Shown: one piece after another, positions 1-6,826 of the stretch
How positions within the stretch are numbered: the stretch's first letter is position 1
Layout of the letters: the number at the start of each line of letters is the position of its first letter
Assembly (NCBI GenBank): GCA_051009035.1
Contig: JBPCWY010000015.1
Span: forward strand, 1-12,590
Direction of reading: 5' to 3'
Length of the DNA: 12,590 nt
Source of the DNA: Persebacter sp051009035
GTDB lineage: Bacteria; Pseudomonadota; Gammaproteobacteria; Tethybacterales; Persebacteraceae
Notes under the pieces: generated by a model
The model's database searches: none
What the model saw: the letters and a program-made list of their open reading frames with translations, nothing else
What the model was told of the DNA's origin: nothing
Position numbers and translations under genes: made by a program

Positions 1-426
1 GAGCCGTGGATTATCCCGCCGTTTTGGGCGGGCGCATTTGCTATCGGGCTGTTTTACGGCGCGTATATGACCGAAACTTTTCGCGGCGCGATGCTCGCCG
101 TGCCGCGCGGGCAAAGCGAAGCGGGGCTGGCGCTTGGGCTGGCGCGCGGGGCGGTATTTTGGCGGGTCGTGTTTCCGCAGATGATTCGCCACGCCCTGCC
201 CGGCATCCGCAACAATTGGCTGGTCCTGCTAAAAGCCACGGCGCTTGTTTCGGTGATTGGGTTGTCGGACGATATGATGGCGGTGGCGGGGCAGGCAAAA
301 GCGAAAACGCACCAGCCGTTTTTGTTTTACGCGGCGGCGGCGGCGGGGTATCTTTTTCTCACCGCCCTTTCCGAAGCGGCGTTTAATTTTTTGGAAAAAC
401 GCGCCGGGCGGGGGGTATGGAAATGA
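1..426 (+). CDS. Polar amino-acid ABC transporter permease, HisQ type (5' end outside window)
   Basis: The frame is open from the first base (Glu-Pro-Trp...) to TGA at 424-426, giving the last 141 residues of an inner-membrane permease. The gene starts upstream of the window; internal ATGs such as 67 are not its start. Seen: FYGAYMTETFRGA followed by the EAA-loop signature (EAGLALGLARGAVFWRVVFPQ, then a G and a LP), which docks the ATPase, then hydrophobic segments (WLVLLKATALVSVIGL and YAAAAAGYLFLTALSEAAF). This is the HisQ/ArtQ branch of the His/Glu/Gln/Arg permease family, which works as a heterodimer with a HisM-type partner, and that partner follows directly with an ATGA overlap. The substrate (basic amino acid, or another polar amino acid) cannot be told from the permease alone. 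Family call secure, specificity not. Confidence 0.9.
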   Translation, partial: EPWIIPPFWAGAFAIGLFYGAYMTETFRGAMLAVPRGQSEAGLALGLARGAVFWRVVFPQMIRHALPGIRNNWLVLLKATALVSVIGLSDDMMAVAGQAKAKTHQPFLFYAAAAAGYLFLTALSEAAFNFLEKRAGRGVWK

Positions 427-1127
427 TTGACAATTTCGCCCTCGTATTGCAAAAATACGGCGGTTTGTATTTGGAGGGGCTGGCGTTGACCGTGGAATTG
501 ACTTTGCTTTCGCTGGCGGCGGGGTTTATTTTGGCGTGGCCGCTGGCGTTGGCGTTGCAATCGCGGCGGCGGGCGTTTCGTTTTCCGGCGCGCGCGCTGG
601 CGTATTACGCGACGGGGACGCCGCTTTTGGTGCAGTTATTTTTGGTGTATTTCGGTTTGGGGCAGTTTGAAGCGGTGCGCGAAAGCCCGCTGTGGATTGT
701 CCTGCGCGAGCCGTATTGGTGCGCGCTTATCGCGTTTTCGCTGAATACGGCGGCGTATTCCGCGGTCATTTTCGCCGGCGCGCTCAACAACGCGCCGTCC
801 GGAGAAGCGGAAGCGGCGCGCAGTTGCGGTTTGTCGGTTGTCCAAACTTTGGCGCTGGTGTCGTGTCCGCTGGCGTTTCGCCGGGCGCTGCCGGCATACG
901 GCAACGAGATGATTTTTTTGCTGCACGGCTCTTCGCTGGCGAGCGTTGTGACGCTGTTGGATTTGACCGGCGCGGCGCGGGTGGCGGCGCGCGGCACTTT
1001 CGCGTTTAGCGAATCTTATTTAACGGCGATTATTTTATACATGGGATTGACCGCTTTGTTGGTTTTTGTGGTAAAATGGGCGGAGCGCCGAATGTCGGCG
1101 CATATCCACATAGGAGCATCACCATGA
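417..1127 (+). CDS. Polar amino-acid ABC transporter permease, HisM type
   Basis: Complete inner-membrane permease of 236 aa from ATG 417, or 234 aa from ATG 423; 423 gives an exact ATGA overlap with the upstream stop and lies 7 nt after a run of six G. Expected partner of the HisQ-type subunit. Seen: first membrane helix around residues 21-48, the family motif GTPLLVQLF at 67-75, the EAA loop at about 129-160 (GEAEAARSCGLS...LPAYGNE), and SLASVVTLLDLTGAAR at 173-188, which is typical of HisM/ArtM. The last residues (HIHIGASP) are encoded by the stretch that also carries the Shine-Dalgarno of the next gene. The periplasmic binding protein and the ATPase are not in this window and may lie upstream. 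Substrate unknown. Confidence 0.9.
   Translation: MEMIDNFALVLQKYGGLYLEGLALTVELTLLSLAAGFILAWPLALALQSRRRAFRFPARALAYYATGTPLLVQLFLVYFGLGQFEAVRESPLWIVLREPYWCALIAFSLNTAAYSAVIFAGALNNAPSGEAEAARSCGLSVVQTLALVSCPLAFRRALPAYGNEMIFLLHGSSLASVVTLLDLTGAARVAARGTFAFSESYLTAIILYMGLTALLVFVVKWAERRMSAHIHIGASP
1047..1077 (+). promoter_or_regulatory. Possible sigma70 promoter for the DsbA-like gene, inside the HisM-type gene
   Basis: TTGACC (1047-1052) and TAAAAT (1072-1077) are 19 nt apart, the long end of the tolerated range, but the -10 is preceded by TGG (1069-1071), an extended -10. Transcription would start near 1084, ahead of the AGGAG at 1112. It would let the oxidoreductase be made without the transporter. 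Inference from consensus matching only. Confidence 0.35.
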
Positions 1128-1957
1128 AAAAACCCCATATTCTTCTTATTGCCGCGCTGGTTTGCGGCGGCGCGGCGGCCTACCACGACACGGGAGGCCA
1201 CGCCGGCGGCGGCGCAACCCTGACCGAACCGCAAAACCAAGCGGTGCAAAAACTGCTTGACGCGTTTCCGAGCATCGGCGCGTTGTCGGGAGTCGGCGCG
1301 CAATTGGACGCCAAACTCAAAGAGCGCGCGCTTTCGCCCGCGCAACAGCAAGCGTTGCAAGGATTGGCGGAAACCCTGCCAAATACTTCCGCGCTGGCGG
1401 CGGCAAGCGCCCGTTTGGACGACAAAATACGCGAATTGACCGTTGCCGAGTTGCAAGGGCGCGATTTGCCGTTTTTTGGCGGGGTGAAGGACGAGCAGTC
1501 GCTGGTCGTGGAATTTTCCGATTACCAATGCGGTTATTGCAAGCGGATGTTCGGCGTGTTGAACGGCGAAAATGCGCGCGTCCGCGTGGTGGAATTTCCC
1601 GTTTTGGGCGATTTGTCGCGCAAAGCGGCGAGTTACGCCCTTGCCGCGCGCAAGCAAAATCTGTATTCCGAGCTGCACATCAAACTGATGGGGCGTGCGG
1701 AGCGGCTGACCGAAGATGCGCTTGAACATGCGGCGTTGGAAGTCGGTTTGGATTTGGAAAAACTGCGCAAAGACAGCCAAAGCGAGGAAGTCACGGAACA
1801 GCTTCGCGAAAATTTCGAGCTGGCGCGCGCGTTGGGCGTGCGCGGGACGCCGTTTTTGGTAGTCGGCGACCAAACTTCGCCGGGTGCGCTAAACCGCGAA
1901 AGATTCGTGGCATTGCTCGCCCAAGCGAAAGAGAAAAACGCGGCGAAAACCCAGTAA
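1124..1957 (+). CDS. Periplasmic DsbA-family (ScsC/Com1-like) disulfide oxidoreductase
   Basis: 277 aa from ATG 1124. That start has AGGAG at 1112-1116, overlaps the upstream stop as ATGA, and begins a signal peptide (MKKPHILLIAALVCGGAAA, probably cut near residue 19). The Cys at 14 is not in a good lipobox (preceded by Leu-Val). Residues 25-105 form a polar, probably helical N-terminal region. The thioredoxin-fold domain follows: VVEFSDYQ, then the active-site pair C136-G-Y-C139, a helical insert, and the cis-proline loop RGTP with Pro243. An N-terminal helical extension before CxxC resembles ScsC-type proteins, where it drives oligomerisation; whether that holds here is inference. Likely catalyses oxidation or isomerisation of disulfides in exported proteins. 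No DsbB or DsbD partner is present. Coupling to an amino-acid permease operon is unusual. It could also be a reductive (DsbC/DsbG-role) enzyme. Confidence 0.88.
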   Translation: MKKPHILLIAALVCGGAAAYHDTGGHAGGGATLTEPQNQAVQKLLDAFPSIGALSGVGAQLDAKLKERALSPAQQQALQGLAETLPNTSALAAASARLDDKIRELTVAELQGRDLPFFGGVKDEQSLVVEFSDYQCGYCKRMFGVLNGENARVRVVEFPVLGDLSRKAASYALAARKQNLYSELHIKLMGRAERLTEDALEHAALEVGLDLEKLRKDSQSEEVTEQLRENFELARALGVRGTPFLVVGDQTSPGALNRERFVALLAQAKEKNAAKTQ

Positions 1958-1981
1958 ACGGCGCAAAAAGCGCAACGGCGA

Positions 1982-1997
1982 GGCGGATTTTTCCGCC
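1982..1997. other. Small hairpin after the DsbA-like gene
   Basis: GGCGGA (1982-1987) and TCCGCC (1992-1997) pair as a 6-bp stem with a TTTT loop, 25 nt after the stop codon. The T-rich run that follows begins well away from the stem, so this is not a good terminator by itself; it may act as a 3' stabilising hairpin ahead of the real terminator. Confidence 0.3.
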
Positions 1998-2028
1998 CCC
2001 GTCATTTCGTTTTTTGGGGTAATGTTTT

Positions 2029-2072
2029 GCGGGAACGGCGGATTTTCCAATCCGCCGTTCCCGCTTTTTTTT
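2029..2072 (+). terminator. Strong intrinsic terminator ending the ABC-dsbA operon
   Basis: Perfect 16-bp stem: 2029-2044 (GCGGGAACGGCGGATT) pairs with 2049-2064, with a 4-nt loop TTCC, followed at once by eight T (2065-2072). The T run exists only for the + strand, so it ends transcription coming from the DsbA-like gene and does not serve the convergent transporter gene. Confidence 0.93.
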
Positions 2073-2135
2073 GGCGGGCTTGGAATTTAACAACGAGCCC
2101 GGATATTATTTTTCCCGCAAATTTCCGCCCTTCCG

Positions 2136-2302
2136 GCGCAATCCGGAATCCGCGTATTTTTTCCATAATCCGCTTTTGCGCCAAAATAAATTTCAGCGCG
2201 GAGTTATCCGCAATATTATTTTTCCGCCCAAAGTCAAACGGCAAAACGCATTCGCCCGCCGTTTGCTGTTAATGCCGCAAAACGCCGGATTCCGGATTGC
2301 GC
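2136..2302. repeat. 17-bp perfect inverted repeat pair in the gene-free region
   Basis: GCGCAATCCGGAATCCG at 2136-2152 recurs as its exact reverse complement at 2286-2302. Similarity continues imperfectly outward: TCCCGCAA at 2113-2120 versus TTGCGGGA at 2308-2315. A 13-bp direct repeat ATATTATTTTTCC occurs at 2103-2115 and 2213-2225. The stretch 2073-2384 is otherwise AT-richer than its surroundings and I find no convincing gene in it. The layout fits a short decayed inverted-repeat element; that origin is inference. Confidence 0.55.
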
Positions 2303-2340
2303 GGGAATTGCGGGATTTTAAAATGAGGAAAGTAGGGGGT

Positions 2341-2366
2341 AAAAACGCGGTTTGGATTAAACGCGC
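2341..2366 (-). terminator. Probable intrinsic terminator of the minus-strand transporter gene
   Basis: Read on the minus strand, a stem of seven pairs with one bulge (2346-2348 with 2363-2365, and 2350-2353 with 2359-2362, loop 2354-2358) ends in five T (complement of 2341-2345). It lies about 20 nt past the TAA stop of the transporter gene, the expected place. Short stem, so moderate confidence. Confidence 0.5.
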
Positions 2367-2384
2367 GGAAACGGCGGCGGGGGG

Positions 2385-3536
2385 TTATTCCGCAAAAAAC
2401 ATCCAGCCGTAGCCCACGGCGATGGCGGGGACGGCAGTGTAGAGCGTGGCGATAATGGACGCTTTCGGGGCGATGGCGATGGCGGGGAAAAGCGCGTCCC
2501 CGTCGTTGGAAACGGCGTTGGCAAGCTGCGCCGATAACGGAATAACGCCGTTTAGAAATAAAGTAGTGACGACAACTTGCGGACCGCAACCGGGGATAAA
2601 TCCGACAATGACGGCGGCGAGGGGGAGGAGCCAAATCCACGCGTCAAATAACGCCGCCAAATCAAATCCGAAAACGGTTTCCAGCAAGCCGTAGGCGACA
2701 AAACCGCACAGCACCCAGATGGTAATAAAATTTGTCGTATCCACGACCCGCCGCGAAATCGCCCGGCGGGGCGAAGTGCAAAGCCGGATGTCGGACAAAG
2801 GATTGAGCGTCCACATCGCCAGCGCCAATAGCGCGGCGGCGGAGCCAAACGCGCCGACCCAATCCACGCCGTAAATTTGCAGCGCGCTTTCCACCTCCCC
2901 CTGCATAATTGCGTAGCCGAGTCCGATAACCGCGCCCGGCACAAATAACGCCAGCCACAAGCGGTAGGCGGGGGAGAGCAGCGGGTTTTCTTCCACCGCT
3001 TCTTCTTCGTATTCGGCGTCTCCGGTAAAGCGCAAAAAACCGCGCCCGTGAATCAAATCCACCGCATAGCCGCAAACAATGCCCAGCACAAAACACACCG
3101 AAAACACGGTCAATGCGTCCCCCGGCGATTTGGCGAGAAGCAAAAACGCGGCGTCCCCCATCGTGGCGGTTAATGTGGCGACAATACCGCCGAAACTCAT
3201 CGCACCGCGGATGTATTGGGTGACGACAAAAATCGCCCCGCCGCAACCCGGAATCGCGCCGCACACGGCGGCGAAAAGCACTTGTTTGTTTTCGTGTTTT
3301 TGCAGGACGGCGCGCAAATCGCGGCGCATCATGCGCTCCACCAAAAACATGCCGAATAAAGTGGCGGCGACAAAAACGCTGACTTGAAAATACGCCTCGG
3401 AAAGCGCCTGCAAAACGACCCCGCGCGCCGGCGGATACGCCGCAAGCGCGCAAAATGCAAACATCATTAGCGGTTTGCCGACGGTTAAATTTTGGACGAT
3501 ACCGCTAAACCCGCGCTTCAGAACAACCGTATTCAT
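2385..3536 (-). CDS. Putative manganese/heavy-metal exporter (10-TM, ArsP_2-like family)
   Basis: 383-aa integral membrane protein, mostly hydrophobic, with a charged acidic loop near residues 172-186 (DAEYEEEAVEEN) that probably faces an aqueous side. It is built as two related halves: IPGCGG at 95-100 followed by MGDAAFLL at 126-133, and IPGCGP at 314-319 followed by NDGDALFPA at 344-352. The paired IPGCG and GDA motifs are, from memory, the hallmark of the proteins named 'putative manganese transporter' or 10-TM heavy-metal exporter; the substrate is not provable here. The ATG at 3536 is preceded by GGAG with only a 3-nt spacer. The promoter at 3545-3573 would put the mRNA start near 3538, making the message nearly leaderless unless another promoter is used; Met24 is an alternative start. 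No metal-sensing riboswitch fits in the short upstream space. It runs alone, divergent from the 241-aa orphan gene. Confidence 0.82.
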   Translation of the reverse strand: MNTVVLKRGFSGIVQNLTVGKPLMMFAFCALAAYPPARGVVLQALSEAYFQVSVFVAATLFGMFLVERMMRRDLRAVLQKHENKQVLFAAVCGAIPGCGGAIFVVTQYIRGAMSFGGIVATLTATMGDAAFLLLAKSPGDALTVFSVCFVLGIVCGYAVDLIHGRGFLRFTGDAEYEEEAVEENPLLSPAYRLWLALFVPGAVIGLGYAIMQGEVESALQIYGVDWVGAFGSAAALLALAMWTLNPLSDIRLCTSPRRAISRRVVDTTNFITIWVLCGFVAYGLLETVFGFDLAALFDAWIWLLPLAAVIVGFIPGCGPQVVVTTLFLNGVIPLSAQLANAVSNDGDALFPAIAIAPKASIIATLYTAVPAIAVGYGWMFFAE

Positions 3537-3544
3537 AATCTCCG

Positions 3545-3573
3545 ATTATAATACATCACCGGCTTGGTTGCAA
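3545..3573 (-). promoter_or_regulatory. Sigma70 promoter of the metal exporter gene, with palindromic -10
   Basis: On the minus strand, TTGCAA (complement of 3568-3573) lies exactly 17 nt before TATAAT (complement of 3545-3550). The core ATTATAAT (3545-3552) is its own reverse complement, so a second TATAAT faces the other way at 3547-3552 toward the orphan gene. No -35 match is visible for the rightward direction. Confidence 0.6.
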
Positions 3574-3626
3574 GCGCGCGCGGCGTTTTTGGGCGCGGTT
3601 TTGCGTTTGCGCCCGCTTTTGCTTTT

Positions 3627-4352
3627 ATGTTTCGCATCGTTTTACACGCCCCCGCTTGGTCCGCCGCCCGCCTTGCCGAAGCGTTGCGGGAGACGGGACG
3701 CGCCGCCGTCGTCCCGCCGGAAGAAGACGGAATGCATGTCGTTGTCGCCGCGTCTTTTGCCGAAGATGATTTATCCGCCGCCGCGGATTTGCGCGCGCCG
3801 GAAAAAACGGCGTTAATTGCCGCGGAAATCCCCTCCCGTTGTTTTTTTGCCGAATTGCTTCTCGCGCGGGCGCGCCGCCGTTGGCGGCATGCGGCGGCGT
3901 TGCCCCCGTTGCGCGAAGCGGAAAGTTTTGCCGAAGCGGCGAAAAAAATCACCGATGCGCTGCGCCAAATCTCCGCGCCGGATATTGCGCCGAAAAATAC
4001 AACAACGGCGGAAATTGCAACAACGGCGGAAAATAATCGGAAACCGGAAAACGGCGGGGCGAAAGATGAAATTGCGCCGCGGGATAATATTGTCGCGGCA
4101 TCGGCGGCGGTGCGGGCGGGGGATTTTCCGCGGGCGCGGCAATTGTTGGCGGGGGCGGACGGCGCGGCGGTGCGGGCGTTGTCGCTGTTGATGGCGGCAA
4201 AAGATTCCGCCGACCCCGCCGGGCGGCAACGGGCTATGGCGCGGTTGCGGCGGGAAATTGCAAACTTAAGCGAATCGGAAAAAGCGATTACCGGCGCGCC
4301 CGCATTTCTCGCCGCCGCCGAAGCGCGGCGCGTGCTGGAAGATATTTTATAA
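3627..4352 (+). CDS. Unrecognised Ala-rich protein, 241 aa
   Basis: I do not recognise this protein. ATG 3627 was chosen because FRIVLHAP right after it looks like a first beta strand; a TTG at 3564 would add 21 unlikely residues. No clear Shine-Dalgarno precedes it. Residues 2-115 alternate hydrophobic strands (FRIVLHA, HVVVAAS, TALIAAEI) with Ala/Arg/Glu helices. Residues 118-152 are a polar low-complexity linker containing an 18-bp tandem repeat (4000-4035, encoding TTAEIA and TTAENN-like units). Residues 153-241 are all helix-forming (AVRAGDFPRARQLLAGADGAAVRALSLLMA) and resemble a TPR-like helical hairpin. No signal peptide, membrane helix or metal motif. The codon pattern matches neighbouring genes, so it is taken as real in preference to the long antisense frame. 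It is divergent from the metal exporter and shares its promoter region. Confidence 0.65.
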   Translation: MFRIVLHAPAWSAARLAEALRETGRAAVVPPEEDGMHVVVAASFAEDDLSAAADLRAPEKTALIAAEIPSRCFFAELLLARARRRWRHAAALPPLREAESFAEAAKKITDALRQISAPDIAPKNTTTAEIATTAENNRKPENGGAKDEIAPRDNIVAASAAVRAGDFPRARQLLAGADGAAVRALSLLMAAKDSADPAGRQRAMARLRREIANLSESEKAITGAPAFLAAAEARRVLEDIL

Positions 4353-4451
4353 CCCGCTTGCGGGCGGATTGGGAAAATTTTCCATTCCCACGAAAGCCGG
4401 AATTTTTCGCCGCCTTTCGCCGCGGACGGAATATAAATTCGCTCCTTTCCT

Positions 4452-4557
4452 CCGTCATTCCCGCGAAGACGGGAATCCAAAGAGTCAACTGCGGCGAATT
4501 GTTAAAATTTTGAGGCAAAGCGGGCATTTTGGATTCCCGCTTTCGCGGGAATGACGG
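4452..4557. repeat. 106-bp unit with 27-bp inverted ends, dRS3-like palindromes
   Basis: 4452-4478 and 4531-4557 are inverted copies differing at two positions. Each contains a self-complementary core of the form ATTCCC-N8-GGGAAT (4457-4476 and 4533-4552), the pattern of the neisserial 20-bp dRS3 repeat and of similar dispersed repeats in other proteobacteria. The 52 nt between them encode nothing recognisable. The unit could fold into two small hairpins or one long one, and lies between the orphan gene and the ispH operon, where it may act as a transcription barrier. It is probably a mobile or REP-like repeat rather than a gene. Confidence 0.8.
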
Positions 4558-4808
4558 GCGGGGCGGGGCAGGCGGTTTGCGGCGGGTTTATGATTTGCGC
4601 GCGGTAAAAGGCGGCGGGGACGCCGCTGGTATGCATCACAACGCTGGAGCGCAGGGACGAGGATTTTGGAGGGATTAAAAATCGGGGCGGGCGCGTTTTT
4701 CTATCATTGGCGGTTTGTGAAACGGCGGGGTTGTCGGGCGGGCGTATTATAATCGGGGTTTGCCGCGGCGGCGCGGATTGGAAATCTCGGAAAAGGCATG
4801 GCGCATTA
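4558..4808 (+). promoter_or_regulatory. Upstream region of the ispH operon with a TATAAT box
   Basis: From 4353 to 4808 there is no convincing gene. TATAAT at 4748-4753 is a perfect -10 within GTATTATAATCGG (4744-4756), a 13-mer that also sits in the metal-exporter promoter. A matching -35 at 16-18 nt is not visible, so an activator or weak promoter is possible. Transcription would start near 4760, leaving a leader of about 49 nt. In that leader ATG-GCG-CAT-TAA (4798-4809) is a three-codon frame whose stop shares one base with the ispH ATG. Confidence 0.45.
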
Positions 4809-5768
4809 ATGCTGGAAAAAATCATATTAGCCAAACCGCGCGGGTTTTGCGCCGGGGTGGAGCGCGCGGTGGAAATCGTGGAGCGCGTCCTCGCGCGGCA
4901 CGGCGCGCCGGTGTATGTCAAACACGAAATCGTGCATAACCGGCATGTCGTGGAAGATTTTCGGCGGCGCGGAGTCGCCGTGATTGAACACCCGCGCGAA
5001 GCGCCGGAAGGGGCGGTGTTGGTGTATTCGGCGCACGGCGTTTCGCCGCATATCCGCCGCGCCGCCGCCGCGCGCAAACAGCGGATTTACGACGCCACTT
5101 GTCCGCTGGTGACAAAAGTCCACAGCGAAATTATCCGCCTGCGCGCCGCCGGGACGGAGGTGATTATGATTGGACATCGCGGGCATCCGGAAGTGGAAGG
5201 CGCGCTCGGACAATGCGAAGACGGCATGCATTTGGTGGAAAACGAAGCGGATGTTGACGCGCTGGAAGTGCGCGCGCCGGACAATTTGGGTTATGTCACC
5301 CAGACGACTTTGTCGGTGGACGACACGGCGCGTTTGGCGGCGCGTTTGGCGGCGCGCTTTCCCAAGATTCGCGCACCGCGCAAGGACGATATTTGCTACG
5401 CTACGCAAAACCGCCAAGATGCGGTGAAAAAAATGGCGGCGCGCTGCGATGTGGTTTTGGTTGTCGGTTCCGCGGCGAGTTCCAATTCCAACCGCCTGCG
5501 CGAAGTGGCGGTTTTGGCGGGGACGCCCGCGTATCTTTTGGATTGCGCCGCCGATATTGCGCCGGCGTGGCTGGCGGGGGCGAAAGTGGCGGGCGTGACG
5601 GCGGGGGCGTCCGCGCCGGAGCCGCTGGTGCGCGAGGTGGTGGCGCGGTTGCGCGAAAACGGCGCATCGGTTGAAGAAATGGACGGCGGCGAAGAAAAAG
5701 TAGTTTTTGTCGTCCCCAAATCGCTGGCGGAGCGCGCCGCCGCGCCGTTGCCGCCGCCGTTGTCATGA
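4809..5768 (+). CDS. ispH: 4-hydroxy-3-methylbut-2-enyl diphosphate reductase (IspH)
   Basis: 319-aa cytosolic [4Fe-4S] enzyme that makes IPP and DMAPP from HMBPP, the last step of the MEP pathway. ATG 4809 begins MLEKIILAKPRGFCAGV, the normal family N-terminus; the frame upstream (from 4707) is not conserved-looking. Cluster cysteines are C14 (RGFCAGV), C98 (DATCPLV) and C196 (DICYATQNRQ). Substrate-binding residues equivalent to those of the E. coli enzyme are present: H43, H76, H126, E128, the TQTTLS stretch at 164-169 and SSNSNR at 224-229. Length is normal (E. coli 316). It opens the ten-gene run, with its stop overlapping the thiO start as ATGA. The Shine-Dalgarno is weak (AAAGG at 4792-4796, 12 nt away). 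Usual upstream partners lspA and fkpB are absent. Confidence 0.98.
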   Translation: MLEKIILAKPRGFCAGVERAVEIVERVLARHGAPVYVKHEIVHNRHVVEDFRRRGVAVIEHPREAPEGAVLVYSAHGVSPHIRRAAAARKQRIYDATCPLVTKVHSEIIRLRAAGTEVIMIGHRGHPEVEGALGQCEDGMHLVENEADVDALEVRAPDNLGYVTQTTLSVDDTARLAARLAARFPKIRAPRKDDICYATQNRQDAVKKMAARCDVVLVVGSAASSNSNRLREVAVLAGTPAYLLDCAADIAPAWLAGAKVAGVTAGASAPEPLVREVVARLRENGASVEEMDGGEEKVVFVVPKSLAERAAAPLPPPLS

Positions 5769-6826
5769 GTGCGGACAATTTTGATTTTGCCGTTGTCGGA
5801 GGCGGAGTCGCCGGGCTGATGACGGCGTGCGAATTATCCAAAGCGGGCGCGGCGGTCGCCGTTTTGGATGCGGGTTATCCGCCGGCATCGGCGGCGGGGG
5901 CGGGGATTCTTTCCGCGCTGCCGCCGTGGAAATACAACGCGCACATTAACGCGCTAATTGACGAAAGTAGCAAACATTTCGGCAGCATCGCGCACGAAAT
6001 AGAAGCGGCGGGCGGCGGCGATTGCGAATGGCGGCGGTCGGGAATGTTGGCGGTCGGGGGCAATTTACCCGCCGCCCCGCCCGGCGGCACTGCCACGCCG
6101 GTGCGCTGGCTTGCGCCGTTGCTCGCCCTCCCGCCAAACCAATACGGCATTTGGATGCCGGAAGTCGCGCGGGTGCGGGCGTCCGTTTTTGTCTCCGGGC
6201 TGGCGACGATGGCAAAAAACCGCGGCGTCCGGTTTTTTGGCGGCGCGGCGGGTTTTGCCGTTGGCGGGGGAAAAGTTAAAAATTTGCTGTTGGCGGACGG
6301 AAAAAAATTGTCCGCGGGCGATTATATTTTGTGCGCCGGCGCGCTCAGCGGCGAATTATGCCCGCCGCCCGCCCCGCCGATTACCCCGGCGCGCGGACAA
6401 TTATTGCTTTACGCCTCGCCCAAACCGCTGCTGTGCATCGTATTTGCGGACGGCGCGGACGAAGGATTATATTTAGTCCCGCGCAACGATGACGCGATTA
6501 TCGCCGGGGCGTCTTTTGAACATGCGGGGTTTGACGACCGCCCCGCCGCCGCCGTGCAGGACGCCTTGCACAAAAAAGCCGCGGCGCTTTTTCCGCCGCT
6601 CGCCGATGCGCAAATTCTCAACTCGTGGTCGGGTTTGCGCCCGATGTTGCCCGATGATATGCCGGTTATCGGCGCGCATCCGGAATGCGGCAATTTATAT
6701 CTCAATACCGGACACGGGCGTTACGGGATTTCCATGGCGCCCGCCGCGGCGCGCCATTTATTAAAAATAATGAAGGACAAAACGGCGGAAAACCCGTTTG
6801 CATTTCGCGCCGAATGGGCGGAATGA
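5765..6826 (+). CDS. thiO: FAD-dependent glycine oxidase (ThiO-type)
   Basis: 353-aa FAD oxidoreductase of the DAO family. ThiO oxidises glycine to iminoacetate (dehydroglycine) for the thiazole half of thiamine. Seen: N-terminal Rossmann FAD motif VVGGGVAGL at residues 10-18, with the ribose-binding acid in VAVLDAG (31-37); SAAGAGILS at 42-50 (re-face contact region); YLVPRNDDAIIAGASFEHAGFD in the C-terminal half; and the closing SWSGLRPMLPDDMPVIG ... NTGHGRYGISMAP, diagnostic of ThiO-like enzymes. ATG 5765 overlaps the ispH stop as ATGA. No other thi gene is in the window, so thiamine synthesis is inferred from the family; a related amino-acid oxidase or dehydrogenase role is possible. Confidence 0.88.
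   Translation: MSADNFDFAVVGGGVAGLMTACELSKAGAAVAVLDAGYPPASAAGAGILSALPPWKYNAHINALIDESSKHFGSIAHEIEAAGGGDCEWRRSGMLAVGGNLPAAPPGGTATPVRWLAPLLALPPNQYGIWMPEVARVRASVFVSGLATMAKNRGVRFFGGAAGFAVGGGKVKNLLLADGKKLSAGDYILCAGALSGELCPPPAPPITPARGQLLLYASPKPLLCIVFADGADEGLYLVPRNDDAIIAGASFEHAGFDDRPAAAVQDALHKKAAALFPPLADAQILNSWSGLRPMLPDDMPVIGAHPECGNLYLNTGHGRYGISMAPAAARHLLKIMKDKTAENPFAFRAEWAE

Noticed and set aside
2071..2412. 113-codon plus-strand frame in the gene-free region
   Set aside because: It starts at TTG within the terminator T run, runs through the inverted repeats and into the antisense of the exporter, and shows no domain or ribosome-binding site.
4353..4391. Short palindromes after the orphan gene (CCCG/CGGG and GGAAAATTTTCC) as a terminator
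   Set aside because: Stems are very short and the T run lies inside the palindrome, not after it; not convincing.
3533..4480. 315-codon minus-strand frame ending in an ATGA overlap with the metal exporter
   Set aside because: The overlap is tempting given how common ATGA junctions are here, but the protein is Ser/Ala/Arg/Asn low complexity, begins inside the dRS3-like repeat (the well-known spurious DSRLRGNDG peptide) and mirrors the plus-strand gene 3627-4352, whose composition is far more protein-like.
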